Part shown: one piece after another, positions 26,725-35,221 of the stretch
Position numbering within the stretch: the first letter of the stretch is position 1
How the letters are laid out: the number at the start of each line of letters is the position of its first letter
The notes under the pieces: model-generated
What the model saw: only the letters and a program-made list of their open reading frames with translations
What the model was told of the DNA's origin: nothing
Database searches by the model: none
Assembly (NCBI RefSeq): GCF_004362715.1
Contig: NZ_SNYC01000007.1
Span: forward strand, 1 to 64,000
Reading direction: 5' to 3'
DNA from: Pedobacter metabolipauper
Lineage (GTDB): Bacteria; Bacteroidota; Bacteroidia; Sphingobacteriales; Sphingobacteriaceae
DNA: 64,000 nucleotides
Program-made: the position numbers and the translations under genes

Positions 26725-26907
26725 TTATTTACCTGATTTCTTTTTTTCTACTGTCTTTGTCGTAACAACGGGTACAACTTTCTTTTCTGCTGTTTTTTTA
26801 TGTGACTTCGTCTTGTGGACTGCTGGTTTTTGTGGGGTTGAAGGTGTTTGTGCGAATGCGCCGAACGTGGTTGCAACGAATGCTAACGCTAAAATTGTTT
26901 TTTTCAT
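26725..26907 (-). CDS. Small exported lysine-rich protein
   Basis: Unrecognised 60-residue protein. A signal peptide (MKKTILALAFVATTFGAFA-Q, about 1-20) is followed by a low-complexity mature part of about 40 residues dominated by Lys, Thr, Pro and Val (for example TKSHKKTAEKKVV) and no cysteine. The mature part is strongly basic. It lies directly downstream of a two-component system on the same strand, but with its own promoter-like box, an 11-bp-period direct repeat and terminator, so it may be a target or feedback partner of that system. Function unknown. Confidence 0.72.
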   Translation of the reverse strand: MKKTILALAFVATTFGAFAQTPSTPQKPAVHKTKSHKKTAEKKVVPVVTTKTVEKKKSGK

Positions 26908-26935
26908 GTGGTTATTATTTAGTGATTTCTTAGAT

Positions 26936-26970
26936 CAAAGTTGCAGACCCTACATGAAGATTTCATGAAG
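26936..26970 (-). promoter_or_regulatory. Promoter with OmpR-type direct repeat before the small secreted gene
   Basis: On the minus strand, CTTCATG occurs twice (26964-26970 and 26953-26959) exactly 11 bp apart, then 9 nt later CAACTTTG (26936-26943), one mismatch from TAnnTTTG. The direct repeat occupies the expected -33 region, the usual arrangement for OmpR/PhoB-type activators, and the adjacent genes encode such a regulator and its kinase. Confidence 0.55.
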
Positions 26971-26978
26971 TTTTAAGG

Positions 26979-28292
26979 TTAGTTTGGAAAATGTAATTTG
27001 AGGCGGGTGCCTTTTCCTTTATGTGATTCTATGGTCAGTTCAATTTGATGAAAAGCGGCTATACTCCTTGCTATTGCAAGCCCCAGTCCGTGGCTGTCTT
27101 CTTTTTCTGATTGAAATTTTTCAAAACGTACAAAAGCATTTTGCACCTGTTCTGCATCCATACCTTTTCCGGTATCTTCAATAAAAAGTCCGAAGCCATA
27201 CTTACTGTTCAGGCTATAGACATTTATAGTACCCGATGGAATATTGTATTTAATTGCATTGCTGATTAAATTCATCAATAACGTGTGGATCAGAGATTGA
27301 TTTCCATAAAAAGTATGATCTGTGGATATATTCATTTCCATTTTTAAGTCCATCATCATAAGCCGGTGCTGTAATTCTTCAAATACTTCTGCTACGGTTT
27401 CTTTAATGGAGATGCTGTCTTTTTTATGGTATTGATTGTTCTCTACTTTTGATATTAACAGTAAACTGTTTATGATAGACTTTAGGCGGCTCAATGTTTT
27501 TAGACATGCAAAAATCTTGTTTTCACCTTCTGAGGTTAGCTGTTCATCATTTAGCAGGTTTTCCAGCCTGGTGTTTAATATGGATATTGGCGTTAGCAGT
27601 TCATGGGATACATTGGCAATAAATTCTTTTTCAGTAAGAAAGAGTGTGGCAATCTTGTTCATCAGGGAGCTGATGCTTTGGTCCAAAATTTTAAAATCCT
27701 GCGTTGTAGTAGCCACAGGTTCATAATTGAAATTTATAGGATCATTTACCTTATTGAGTTTCTTGTCTATAATTTGATATAAGGGCGCTAATAAAAATTG
27801 AGTAAATGCGAGATCTGCAATCAATGTCAATACCACCGCAACAATAAGAATGAAAAAGGTAAATACGGAGATGGTATGTTCCAGTTGTGAGATGTTAGAC
27901 CTGGTTTCTCCTAACTCCAGCTGGTATGTTTTACCTTCATAAATAAAATCTGCTATTAAGATCTGATATTCTTCATTGCTTCCTTCTATACTTTTCTGCT
28001 CTGTAATGAAGTATTGTTTAAGTGGGACTTTCGTATTTGCCACCTCTTTGAGAATGATGTATTCTTCTTTGAGCAGGTTATAATCTGTAAATGTTCCCTG
28101 TTTGGTGAGGAGGTCATTAATTTCAACATTAGACAGGTTTAAAATCAGCTTGCTTTTCTTTTGTAAAAGGCGCTGTTGTATGTGTTTTGTTGAAATGTGA
28201 TTGATCGATGCGAGGATGAGAATTCCCAGCAACGTAATAATGGCAACCTTTGTTAGGGTATTGTATAAAGCGAGTTTAAACTGTAATTTCAT
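26979..28292 (-). CDS. Membrane sensor histidine kinase
   Basis: Predicted sensor kinase of a two-component pair, 437 residues. One helix (about 13-32), a periplasmic sensor of about 105 residues, a second helix (about 141-165), then HisKA with phospho-acceptor H230 in NVSHELLTPIS, and a HATPase domain with NLISNAIKYN, EDTGKGM and HGLGLAIA. The H-box has Leu where most kinases have Arg or Lys (EL-L-TP). It begins 18 nt after its response regulator. The sensor domain resembles nothing I can name, so the signal is unknown. Confidence 0.92.
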   Translation of the reverse strand: MKLQFKLALYNTLTKVAIITLLGILILASINHISTKHIQQRLLQKKSKLILNLSNVEINDLLTKQGTFTDYNLLKEEYIILKEVANTKVPLKQYFITEQKSIEGSNEEYQILIADFIYEGKTYQLELGETRSNISQLEHTISVFTFFILIVAVVLTLIADLAFTQFLLAPLYQIIDKKLNKVNDPINFNYEPVATTTQDFKILDQSISSLMNKIATLFLTEKEFIANVSHELLTPISILNTRLENLLNDEQLTSEGENKIFACLKTLSRLKSIINSLLLISKVENNQYHKKDSISIKETVAEVFEELQHRLMMMDLKMEMNISTDHTFYGNQSLIHTLLMNLISNAIKYNIPSGTINVYSLNSKYGFGLFIEDTGKGMDAEQVQNAFVRFEKFQSEKEDSHGLGLAIARSIAAFHQIELTIESHKGKGTRLKLHFPN

Positions 28293-28310
28293 AACACGGC
28301 TTTACTTAGG

Positions 28311-28988
28311 CTACAAATTAATCCGGTATCCAATACTTCTAACGGTTTCAAACCATTCTATGGCTGCATGTACAGCGAGTTTTTTTCTTAGGTTTTTTAC
28401 ATGAACATCGACAAAGTTAGAATCAGAATTAATTTCAAGAATATCTCCCCAAACGTGTTCGGTTAAATTTACCCTGGATATTACCCTGTTTTTATTTAAA
28501 ACGAGGTAATTGAATATTTCAAATTCTTTATTGGTCAGGTTGAGTTTTTCTCCGTTAAAGCATACCTGATGGTTTCTGATATCGAGTATAAACTTATGGA
28601 TCATAACCTCATTCATTTCAAGCTTGTGCTTGCGCCTGATGATCGCATGCATTCTTGCCAGAAGTTCTGTTAGCGAAAATGGTTTTGCCAGGTAATCATC
28701 GGCCCCTGCTTCAAGCCCTTTGATGCGGTCATCTACCGCTCCGCGTGCTGTTAATATAATGACCGCATCTTCACGGCCGCTAATCTTTTTAAGCTGGTTT
28801 AAAAGTTCGAAGCCATCACCTCCGGGCAGTCCTAGGTCCAGCAGGATAAAATCGTACGAATTGACAAAGATCTTTTCTTCGGCGGAAGACTTTTTCCAGG
28901 CATGTTCTACTGTATATCCTTCTTTACCAAGAAATATTGCCATTTCTAAGGCCAGGTTTTTCTCGTCTTCAACAATCAGGATCTTCAT
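28311..28988 (-). CDS. OmpR-family response regulator
   Basis: DNA-binding response regulator of 225 residues: receiver domain (1-120) with acidic pocket E7/D8, phospho-acceptor D51 (FILLDLGLPGGDG), and switch-region T/K in ILTAR...YLAKPF; then an OmpR/PhoB winged-helix domain (about 128-225) with FVDVHVKNLRKKL and RSIGYRI. It precedes the kinase gene by 18 nt and likely forms an operon with it. The direct repeat upstream of the small secreted gene has the geometry such regulators bind. Confidence 0.94.
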   Translation of the reverse strand: MKILIVEDEKNLALEMAIFLGKEGYTVEHAWKKSSAEEKIFVNSYDFILLDLGLPGGDGFELLNQLKKISGREDAVIILTARGAVDDRIKGLEAGADDYLAKPFSLTELLARMHAIIRRKHKLEMNEVMIHKFILDIRNHQVCFNGEKLNLTNKEFEIFNYLVLNKNRVISRVNLTEHVWGDILEINSDSNFVDVHVKNLRKKLAVHAAIEWFETVRSIGYRINL

Positions 28989-29047
28989 TGAAATATAATT
29001 GCGAATTTATATAGAACGGTATGATAACTGTTGGAGCGGTATGTGAA

Positions 29048-29728
29048 CTATAAGTGTAAGTGCTGTTGTACTTGTTCCAGTGCGAAATTAAGCTGCTCTT
29101 CTTCGGTAAGCTCTGTATTGTCTAAGATAATTGCATCATCTGCCCGCGTTAGCGGACTTTCAACTCTGGTTGTGTCTGCATAGTCCCGGTGTGCCAGATT
29201 CTCGAAAACTTCTTCCAGGGTAGTGGTGGTATCGCCTTTGGTTTGCAATTCTTTAAAACGGCGCTCTGCCCTGATCTTCGGGTCGGCTGTCATGAAGAAT
29301 TTAACCTGTGCATCTTCAAAAACAGTGGTACCAATATCCCTTCCGTCCATGACAATGTTTTTTGATTTCCCCATCCGCTGCTGCTGTTTTACCATTTCTT
29401 TGCGGACTTGCTTGTTTGCTGAGATCTCACTTACGGTTTCTGAAACGGGCATCTGCCGGATCTCTTCAGATACTTCTTCGCCGTTTAATGTAATGTGCGA
29501 CTGATAATCCCTGGAATGAAAGTTCAGTTCTATATGCTGGAGGGCATCTGATACTGCCTCCGGATTATTGATCTCTACCTGGTTTCTAATAAAGAAAAGG
29601 GTAACTGCCCTGTACATTGATCCACTGTCTATATAAATAAAGCCCAGCTTTTTCGCTAATGCTTTTGCCAGCGTACTCTTTCCACACGATGAATAACCAT
29701 CAATGGCAACTACAAGGTTTTTTCTCAT
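29048..29728 (-). CDS. cmk: Cytidylate kinase
   Basis: Phosphorylates CMP/dCMP to the diphosphate. The protein is 226 residues from ATG 29728 (MRKNLVVAIDG), with P-loop GYSSCGKST, IDSGSMYRAVT and the MDGRDIGTTVF motif, all characteristic of Cmk. A TTG three codons upstream is in frame but overlaps the promoter box, so ATG is preferred. It is divergent from arfB with only 28 bp between start codons, and its predicted -7 box ends 6 nt before the ATG, suggesting an extremely short leader or leaderless mRNA. Confidence 0.94.
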   Translation of the reverse strand: MRKNLVVAIDGYSSCGKSTLAKALAKKLGFIYIDSGSMYRAVTLFFIRNQVEINNPEAVSDALQHIELNFHSRDYQSHITLNGEEVSEEIRQMPVSETVSEISANKQVRKEMVKQQQRMGKSKNIVMDGRDIGTTVFEDAQVKFFMTADPKIRAERRFKELQTKGDTTTTLEEVFENLAHRDYADTTRVESPLTRADDAIILDNTELTEEEQLNFALEQVQQHLHL

Positions 29729-29734
29729 ATCGCA

Positions 29735-29767
29735 CAAAGTTAATTACTTTTACAGGATGTTACCAAA
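29735..29767 (-). promoter_or_regulatory. Putative cmk promoter overlapping the start of arfB
   Basis: On the minus strand, TTTG (29764-29767) lies 21 nt before an exact TAnnTTTG box, TAACTTTG (29735-29742). The -33 box lies inside the arfB coding region. Only 6 nt separate the -7 box from the cmk ATG. On the plus strand TACTTTTA (29745-29752), one mismatch from consensus, lies 4 nt before the arfB ATG. Confidence 0.5.
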
Positions 29768-30167
29768 TAAAGATGATGTCATTAAGGCCGTTACTTTTAA
29801 AACTTCCAGAAGCGGGGGTAAGGGCGGACAAAATGTAAACAAAGTTTCCAGCAAAGTAGAGCTGATCTTAAATGTCAATGATGCCCCATTTTTTACAGAT
29901 GCAGAGCGGCTGCTTTTGCAGGATAAATTGGTACATCGTTTAGATTTGGAAGGCAATCTGCACGTCGTTTCTCAGGAAGACCGCAGTCAGCTGATGAATA
30001 AGGAGCGTACCGTTGTTAAATTGATCGCATTATTAAAGTCGGCATTGCATGTAAACAAAGTAAGAAAGCCGACTAAAACGCCTAAATCTGTAATTCGGAA
30101 AAGACTGGCAGATAAACAATCTGTTGCTGCTAAGAAGGAATTCAGAAAGCGCCCTCAAGCCGATTAG
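29757..30167 (+). CDS. arfB: ArfB-type ribosome rescue hydrolase
   Basis: Predicted peptidyl-tRNA hydrolase that frees ribosomes stalled on mRNAs without a stop codon. The 136 residues (ATG 29757, MLPNKDD) hold a release-factor catalytic domain with the GGQ motif in SRSGGKGGQNVNKV (near residues 21-27), and a basic C-terminal tail (RKRLADKQSVAAKKEFRKRP) of the kind ArfB inserts in the mRNA channel. It lacks stop-codon recognition domains. Its 3' end overlaps the convergent LpxR-like gene by 4 nt. It may be leaderless. Confidence 0.9.
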   Translation: MLPNKDDVIKAVTFKTSRSGGKGGQNVNKVSSKVELILNVNDAPFFTDAERLLLQDKLVHRLDLEGNLHVVSQEDRSQLMNKERTVVKLIALLKSALHVNKVRKPTKTPKSVIRKRLADKQSVAAKKEFRKRPQAD

Positions 30168-31114
30168 TTAAAGCGGTAGTACATGCTGATTGAGCCGTAC
30201 TGGTGTGCTTTGGCTGTACTTTTAATTTCTTTGGTCTTAAAAAGCATGCTGAAGTCGAACGTGAAACGCTGTGAGCTGTAATTAAATCCAATCTGCTGTG
30301 CGAATACAACTGGTTTTACATCAAATGTAACCGGACTGTTGTTGTTGAACATACTTCCCTGGATGGTTGCATCGTAAGCTACAAAGTTTAATTGTGGCTT
30401 GGCATAGAAGAAGATCTCTCTTTTTACCAGCGCTTTAGTCTTTGCCTGGTTTCCGATAACTGCATTTGTGTAAGCTGAATTAAATAGCTGGTTAATGGCA
30501 CCTGCCCTGAATAGTACGCCTGCCCCTGCACCACTAAAGGTTGTTCCTGCATTGGCGTAACCTTCAAAAGAAAGGTCTGTGGCGTTATTTGATAGCCGTG
30601 TAAGCAGTCTGGTGTATTGCAGTGAAAGGTTTACAGCCATCTCATTCCTGATCTGGTACTGCCAGCCGTCGAGTTCATAAAATCCTACGGTATTGTGCAG
30701 GAGTTCCTGTCCGTCTTCTGCTAAGGAATTTGGACCAGTAGTTCCAATTTCTGCACTAGCCTTTAAAACACTTTCATTGCTTTTAAACCAGCTAAGTGCG
30801 CCGCCTAAGTACAGGTATCCGGCAAATGGTCTGTCCTGCCTGTTTGGATCCGGTGCGTATCCTGATATTGGATTGTACATTTTCTGTCCGGCGGAGATTT
30901 CATAGGTCTTTTTTTCCAGTCCTTCTTTTAATGCCGACTGGTTCACTGCCCTGCGAAAGCTTAAAAATAGTCCATTGGTGTAATACCGGTCAGAGCCCTG
31001 GGCCAGGTAAGAATCATTGTCACTTTTAAATCCAAACTCATTTTTATAAGTCTGTGCATTTGCATTAAAAAACAGTAAAGTACCAACCGCAATAATCAGG
31101 AGAAATTTATTCAT
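30164..31114 (-). CDS. LpxR-like outer-membrane lipid A deacylase family
   Basis: Predicted outer-membrane barrel of the LpxR/DUF2219 family; LpxR removes the 3'-acyloxyacyl chain of lipid A. Starting at ATG 31114 the 316-residue protein has a signal peptide (about 1-20, ANA-Q) and the family's key residues in order: N33-D34 (SDNDSY), T46 (DRYYTNGL), a lysine in GQKMYNP (K78), RPFAGYLY, and H140 in LLHNTVGFYELDGWQ. These match the LpxR Asn-Asp-Thr-Lys-His set. An exact -7 box lies 26 nt upstream. Lipid A activity in this organism is inferred. Confidence 0.85.
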   Translation of the reverse strand: MNKFLLIIAVGTLLFFNANAQTYKNEFGFKSDNDSYLAQGSDRYYTNGLFLSFRRAVNQSALKEGLEKKTYEISAGQKMYNPISGYAPDPNRQDRPFAGYLYLGGALSWFKSNESVLKASAEIGTTGPNSLAEDGQELLHNTVGFYELDGWQYQIRNEMAVNLSLQYTRLLTRLSNNATDLSFEGYANAGTTFSGAGAGVLFRAGAINQLFNSAYTNAVIGNQAKTKALVKREIFFYAKPQLNFVAYDATIQGSMFNNNSPVTFDVKPVVFAQQIGFNYSSQRFTFDFSMLFKTKEIKSTAKAHQYGSISMYYRFN

Positions 31115-31139
31115 AGGTGTTATAAAAGAAAAACTCCGG

Positions 31140-31147
31140 CAAAAGTA
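31140..31147 (-). promoter_or_regulatory. Putative -7 promoter box for the LpxR-like gene
   Basis: On the minus strand TACTTTTG, an exact TAnnTTTG match, 25 nt before the ATG at 31114. Its presence also supports that start over an in-frame ATG about 70 nt further upstream, which would lie upstream of the box. Confidence 0.45.
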
Positions 31148-31244
31148 CCGAAGTTTTATGTTTTTATTTGAGATTATTTGAAGCATTTAAAATTGCAGTC
31201 AGTGCTGACCCTGGCATAAGAAATAAAATGGCTACTATAAATAG

Positions 31245-31748
31245 CTAAAAAGTATACCCTAAGCTAAATCCAGCATAATAGGGGATGAAATTAGTCCCAC
31301 TAAAGACAGGAGTAAATCCTGCTCTAAGCGCAAAGCCACTATCTACTGGCTGCAGGCGATAAGCAAAACTCATTGTTCCAATTACTGAACTGCTTGTGCC
31401 TTCGTCAAATATAAAGCTTTCTCCGGAGGCTGTAAGGGATGTAAATGTAGCTCCAAGACCTACCTCAAAGAAGTTTTTTCCTTTGCCCAGCAAGTAGTTT
31501 AATGATATAGGAACTGTTGTGATGTTATCACCATCAGCTCCTATATAACCTATACCAGCTCTTCCTCCAAGGCCATCTCTTCTGTTGCCAAACCGGGTAT
31601 CGTAATTGGCGGAAAAGATAAGGCCTTGTCCGCCCAATTCAACAAATACATTTTGTGCACGTTTTACAGGTGTAGTGCTTTCCTGTGCAAAAGATTTGAG
31701 AGTTACTACAACCAGTAGTAAGCTTAGCAATAATTTAGTTGTTTTCAT
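31245..31748 (-). CDS. Small outer-membrane beta-barrel protein
   Basis: Unrecognised 167-residue protein with a signal peptide (about 1-21, KSFA-Q) and alternating hydrophobic strands consistent with an eight-stranded barrel (for example FFEVGLGATFTSLTA, FALRAGFTPVF, FIPYYAGFSLGYTF), ending in Phe. Function unknown. A perfect 8-bp inverted repeat (31749-31767) abuts the start codon, which could sequester it in the mRNA. Confidence 0.72.
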   Translation of the reverse strand: MKTTKLLLSLLLVVVTLKSFAQESTTPVKRAQNVFVELGGQGLIFSANYDTRFGNRRDGLGGRAGIGYIGADGDNITTVPISLNYLLGKGKNFFEVGLGATFTSLTASGESFIFDEGTSSSVIGTMSFAYRLQPVDSGFALRAGFTPVFSGTNFIPYYAGFSLGYTF

Positions 31749-31767
31749 TTGGTTAATTTTTAACCAA
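31749..31767 (-). promoter_or_regulatory. Inverted repeat abutting the barrel gene start codon
   Basis: TTGGTTAA (31749-31756) and TTAACCAA (31760-31767) are perfect complements around a 3-nt loop, immediately upstream of the ATG at 31748. It could form an mRNA hairpin or be a protein-binding palindrome. AT-rich, so stability is moderate. Confidence 0.5.
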
Positions 31768-31783
31768 GTATAAACAAAATAAA

Positions 31784-34258
31784 TTAATTAGCAGGCTGAT
31801 CCTTAGTCTTAACCGTTATATTTTGTGCATTTTTTACTTTGTCCTTTGTTAATGCTATATCGATAACCTCTTTCATTTCGGTTACGTAATGGAAGTTGAG
31901 GTCTTTAATATAGCTTTCCTTGATTTCCAGAATATCTTTACGATTTGATTTACATAAGATGATGTCTTTGATGTTTGCCCTTTTAGCAGCCAGGATTTTT
32001 TCCTTAATGCCGCCAACTGGCAATACCTTGCCACGAAGTGTAATTTCACCGGTCATTGCCAGGTTCGATTTTACTTTACGTTGTGTAAATGCAGAGGTTA
32101 AGGCGGTAAGCATGGTGATCCCTGCTGAAGGGCCATCTTTAGGCGTTGCACCTGCAGGTACGTGAACGTGAATATCCCATTGGTCAAATACCAAATGATC
32201 AATTCCAAACAGGTCTGCATGTGCCCTTAGATAAGCTAAAGCTATGATGGCAGATTCTTTCATTACTTCACCAAGGTTTCCGGTTAGGGTTAATTTACCT
32301 TTTCCGGGACTTAAACTTGCTTCAATAAATAGAATGTCACCGCCAACCTGTGTCCATGCTAATCCGGTAACTACTCCTGCAACCTCATTACCTTCATACA
32401 GATCTTTATCGTAGATCGGGGCTCCCAGGATCCGTTCAACGTCGTCATAAGAAAGGTTTGGCTCAAATGCCTCGTCCATTGCAATTTTGGTTGCAATACC
32501 ACGAACCAGCGATCCGATCTTCTTTTCGAGTCCGCGTACGCCAGATTCCCTGGTATAATCTTCAATAACCTTCTCAATTAAAGCATTCTTCAGATTGATG
32601 TCCTTTGTCTTTATTCCGTGCTGTTCTTTCTGTTTAGGCAGCAGGTATTTTTTAGCAATCTCAATCTTTTCTTCAATGGTATATCCGTTTACCTCAATGA
32701 TCTCCATACGGTCTAATAAGGCCGGCTGGATGGAGTTTAACGTGTTTGCCGTGGCAATAAATAATATGTTTGACAGATCATAATCAGTTTCTACATAATG
32801 GTCATTAAACGCATTGTTCTGTTCCGGATCCAAAACTTCCAGCAGGGCAGAAGAAGGGTCACCTCTGTGGTCTGATCCTACTTTGTCAATTTCGTCGAGT
32901 ACAAATACAGGGTTTGCTGCTCCGGCTTTCTTGATGGACTGGATGATCCGGCCCGGCATTGCTCCGATGTATGTTTTTCTGTGGCCTCTTATTTCTGCTT
33001 CATCGCGTATTCCACCAAGGGCCATACGTACATATTTGCGGTTTAGGGCTTTTGCGATTGATTTTCCGAGGGATGTTTTTCCAACTCCCGGAGGGCCAAC
33101 CAGGCAAATGATCGGGGCCTTCATGTCCTTTTTAAGTTTTAGGACAGCCAGATACTCTACAATGCGCTGCTTTACTTTTTCCAGTCCGAAATGATCTTTG
33201 TCCAAGATGCGCTGGGCGCGTTTCAGGTCGAAGTTATCTTTTGTGAAATCATTCCATGGCAGGTCCAGAAGCAGTTCCAGGTAATTGATCTGAACGGAGT
33301 AGTCGGGGGCCGCAGGGTTCATCCTGCCCAGCTTTTCAAGTTCTTTATTGAAATGATCTTTTACATGTACCGCCCATTTTTTCTTTTTGGCGCGTACCTG
33401 TAAGGTTTCATATTCCATGTCTGAAGAATTGCCGCCCAATTCTTCCTGGATGGTTTTTAGCTGCTGATTTAAAAAATAATCACGCTGCTGTTTATCCAGG
33501 TCAGTGCGTACCTTGGACTGGATCTGGTTTTTCAGCTCGAGCATCTGCAATTCCAGTGTAAGCAATTTCATCACCATCATTGCCCGGTCACGGAGACTGG
33601 TCATTTCCAGCATCTTTTGCTTTTCAGCAACATCGGCATTCATGTTGGAAGAGATGAAATTGATTAGGAAAGAGGTGCTGTCTATGTTTTTTAGTGCAAT
33701 GCCTGCTTCACTTGGAATGTTTGGTGATAAATGAATGATCTGTGTTGACATCTCTTTGATGGATGCAACAAGCGCTTTAAATTCTTTATCTCCTTTGTGT
33801 TTGGCTTCTGTGAATTTGTTGATCTTAACCGTGATGTATGGTTCAGATTTCACTTCTTCAACCAAACGAAAGCGCTGTTTGCCCTGGATGATTACGGTTG
33901 TATTTCCGTCGGGCATTTGCAGCATCTTAATGATATGGGCTACAGTACCCACACTATTTAATTGCTCGAAGGTAGGATCTTCAATGGAAATATCACGCTG
34001 TGATACCACACCGATGATCTTGTTTCCTTTGTAAGCTTCTTTTATTAATTTTATTGACTTATCTCTTCCTACGGTAATGGGAATGACCACTCCGGGAAAC
34101 AGCACCGTATTCCTTAAGGGTAGTATGGGTAATACATCCGGGGTTTCCTCATTGTTCATCTCTTCTTCATCCTGCTGGGACATTAATGGGAAAAACTCAG
34201 TGTCTTCATCTATGATAGGCAGTGCATTGATAAAATCAAATCGATCTTGTTTACTCAT
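31784..34258 (-). CDS. lon: ATP-dependent protease Lon
   Basis: Cytosolic AAA+ serine protease that degrades damaged and regulatory proteins. From ATG 34258 (MSKQDRF) it is 824 residues: N-terminal substrate domain (from about 40, VLPILPLRNTVLFPGVVIPI), AAA+ module with Walker A GPPGVGKTS near 387, Walker B VFVLDEIDK, and a protease domain with catalytic Ser in PKDGPSAGITM (near 708) and Lys in GGIKEKILAAKRA (near 750). Length is typical. The predicted leader is long (about 90 nt) with a small inverted repeat. Confidence 0.96.
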   Translation of the reverse strand: MSKQDRFDFINALPIIDEDTEFFPLMSQQDEEEMNNEETPDVLPILPLRNTVLFPGVVIPITVGRDKSIKLIKEAYKGNKIIGVVSQRDISIEDPTFEQLNSVGTVAHIIKMLQMPDGNTTVIIQGKQRFRLVEEVKSEPYITVKINKFTEAKHKGDKEFKALVASIKEMSTQIIHLSPNIPSEAGIALKNIDSTSFLINFISSNMNADVAEKQKMLEMTSLRDRAMMVMKLLTLELQMLELKNQIQSKVRTDLDKQQRDYFLNQQLKTIQEELGGNSSDMEYETLQVRAKKKKWAVHVKDHFNKELEKLGRMNPAAPDYSVQINYLELLLDLPWNDFTKDNFDLKRAQRILDKDHFGLEKVKQRIVEYLAVLKLKKDMKAPIICLVGPPGVGKTSLGKSIAKALNRKYVRMALGGIRDEAEIRGHRKTYIGAMPGRIIQSIKKAGAANPVFVLDEIDKVGSDHRGDPSSALLEVLDPEQNNAFNDHYVETDYDLSNILFIATANTLNSIQPALLDRMEIIEVNGYTIEEKIEIAKKYLLPKQKEQHGIKTKDINLKNALIEKVIEDYTRESGVRGLEKKIGSLVRGIATKIAMDEAFEPNLSYDDVERILGAPIYDKDLYEGNEVAGVVTGLAWTQVGGDILFIEASLSPGKGKLTLTGNLGEVMKESAIIALAYLRAHADLFGIDHLVFDQWDIHVHVPAGATPKDGPSAGITMLTALTSAFTQRKVKSNLAMTGEITLRGKVLPVGGIKEKILAAKRANIKDIILCKSNRKDILEIKESYIKDLNFHYVTEMKEVIDIALTKDKVKNAQNITVKTKDQPAN

Positions 34259-34572
34259 TAAATTATTATTCTTAAAATTATAACGACAATCTGACAGCAT
34301 GTCGCATTCAATCGCCGTATTTAGTATCAGATAAGCATAATTTCAACTCCTGTGCCAAAATTAAAATACCATGTTTTCTATGTTAAAACGTCATGTTAAA
34401 AATAATAATTACTGAAACATCATAATTTTTATTTTTTTGCGTTTATTATAACATATTCACAAAAGATACCTTAATTACATCAACTAATTTTGATGCCATA
34501 AAAATAGTTGATAAAATTATTATGGGATTGGGTTAAAACTAAATATATTTATTTTTTATTAGATAAAAATTA
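34259..34572. other. 314-nt intergenic region between divergent lon and TPR genes
   Basis: AT-rich. On the minus strand an exact -7 box TAATTTTG (34356-34363) could start a lon mRNA with a leader of about 90 nt, containing the inverted repeat CGACA(34284-34288)-11 nt-TGTCG(34300-34304). On the plus strand TAATTTTG (34495-34502) could serve the TPR gene at 34573. No CIRCE-type heat-shock operator is visible and no gene is apparent. Confidence 0.5.
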
Positions 34573-35199
34573 ATGAACTATTTCAAACAGACTTTAATCT
34601 TATTACTGGTAATCTCTGCCATAAATGGTATGGCGCAAAACAACAATTACGATAAGTTGGGTATGCAAGCCTGGTTAAAGGGTGATTATAAAGCGGCCGT
34701 AACGCAATTGGAGAAAGCCGATACCAAAGATCCCAATAATGCCGGTGTATTGAAGATGCTTGGTTATTCCTATTATCAATGCGGCAATTTTGAAAATGCA
34801 GTTTCTACTTACAGCCGTTACATCACCTTAAAGCCGTCTGATTATTCTGCTTATTATTACCGGGGAAAAGCACGCCTTAATGTGGCCAATGACCCTAAAG
34901 AATCTTTGAGCCAGATGAGAGAGAATTTTTATCTTTCTGCGTTGAAGGACTTCACTAAAGCCATTGAGATCAATGGAGAAGAGGATGCCCAGCTTTTACA
35001 AAACAGGGGACTGGCTTACAAAGACTATGCGATCTATAAATCATACAAAATAAAGAAGACTGCTGAAAAGACCGCTTGTATTGCTTTGTTTAATAATTCT
35101 GTGACGGATTTTCAAAAGATCCTGGTTATGCAGCCACAGCGTAAAGACATCATTTCTTTGGTTGATTATGTGAAAGCCCAAATTACCAGTCTGAAATAA
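34573..35199 (+). CDS. Exported TPR-repeat protein
   Basis: Predicted periplasmic protein of 208 residues with a signal peptide (about 1-21, NGMA-Q) and about three tetratricopeptide repeats (AWLKGDYKAAVTQLEKA, SYYQCGNFENAVSTYSRYITLKP, SALKDFTKAIEI). The C-terminal third is helical and charged with two cysteines. It stands alone, divergent from lon, with a strong terminator. Partner proteins and role unknown. Confidence 0.8.
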   Translation: MNYFKQTLILLLVISAINGMAQNNNYDKLGMQAWLKGDYKAAVTQLEKADTKDPNNAGVLKMLGYSYYQCGNFENAVSTYSRYITLKPSDYSAYYYRGKARLNVANDPKESLSQMRENFYLSALKDFTKAIEINGEEDAQLLQNRGLAYKDYAIYKSYKIKKTAEKTACIALFNNSVTDFQKILVMQPQRKDIISLVDYVKAQITSLK

Positions 35200-35221
35200 G
35201 AAGAAATTTATATTACATATG

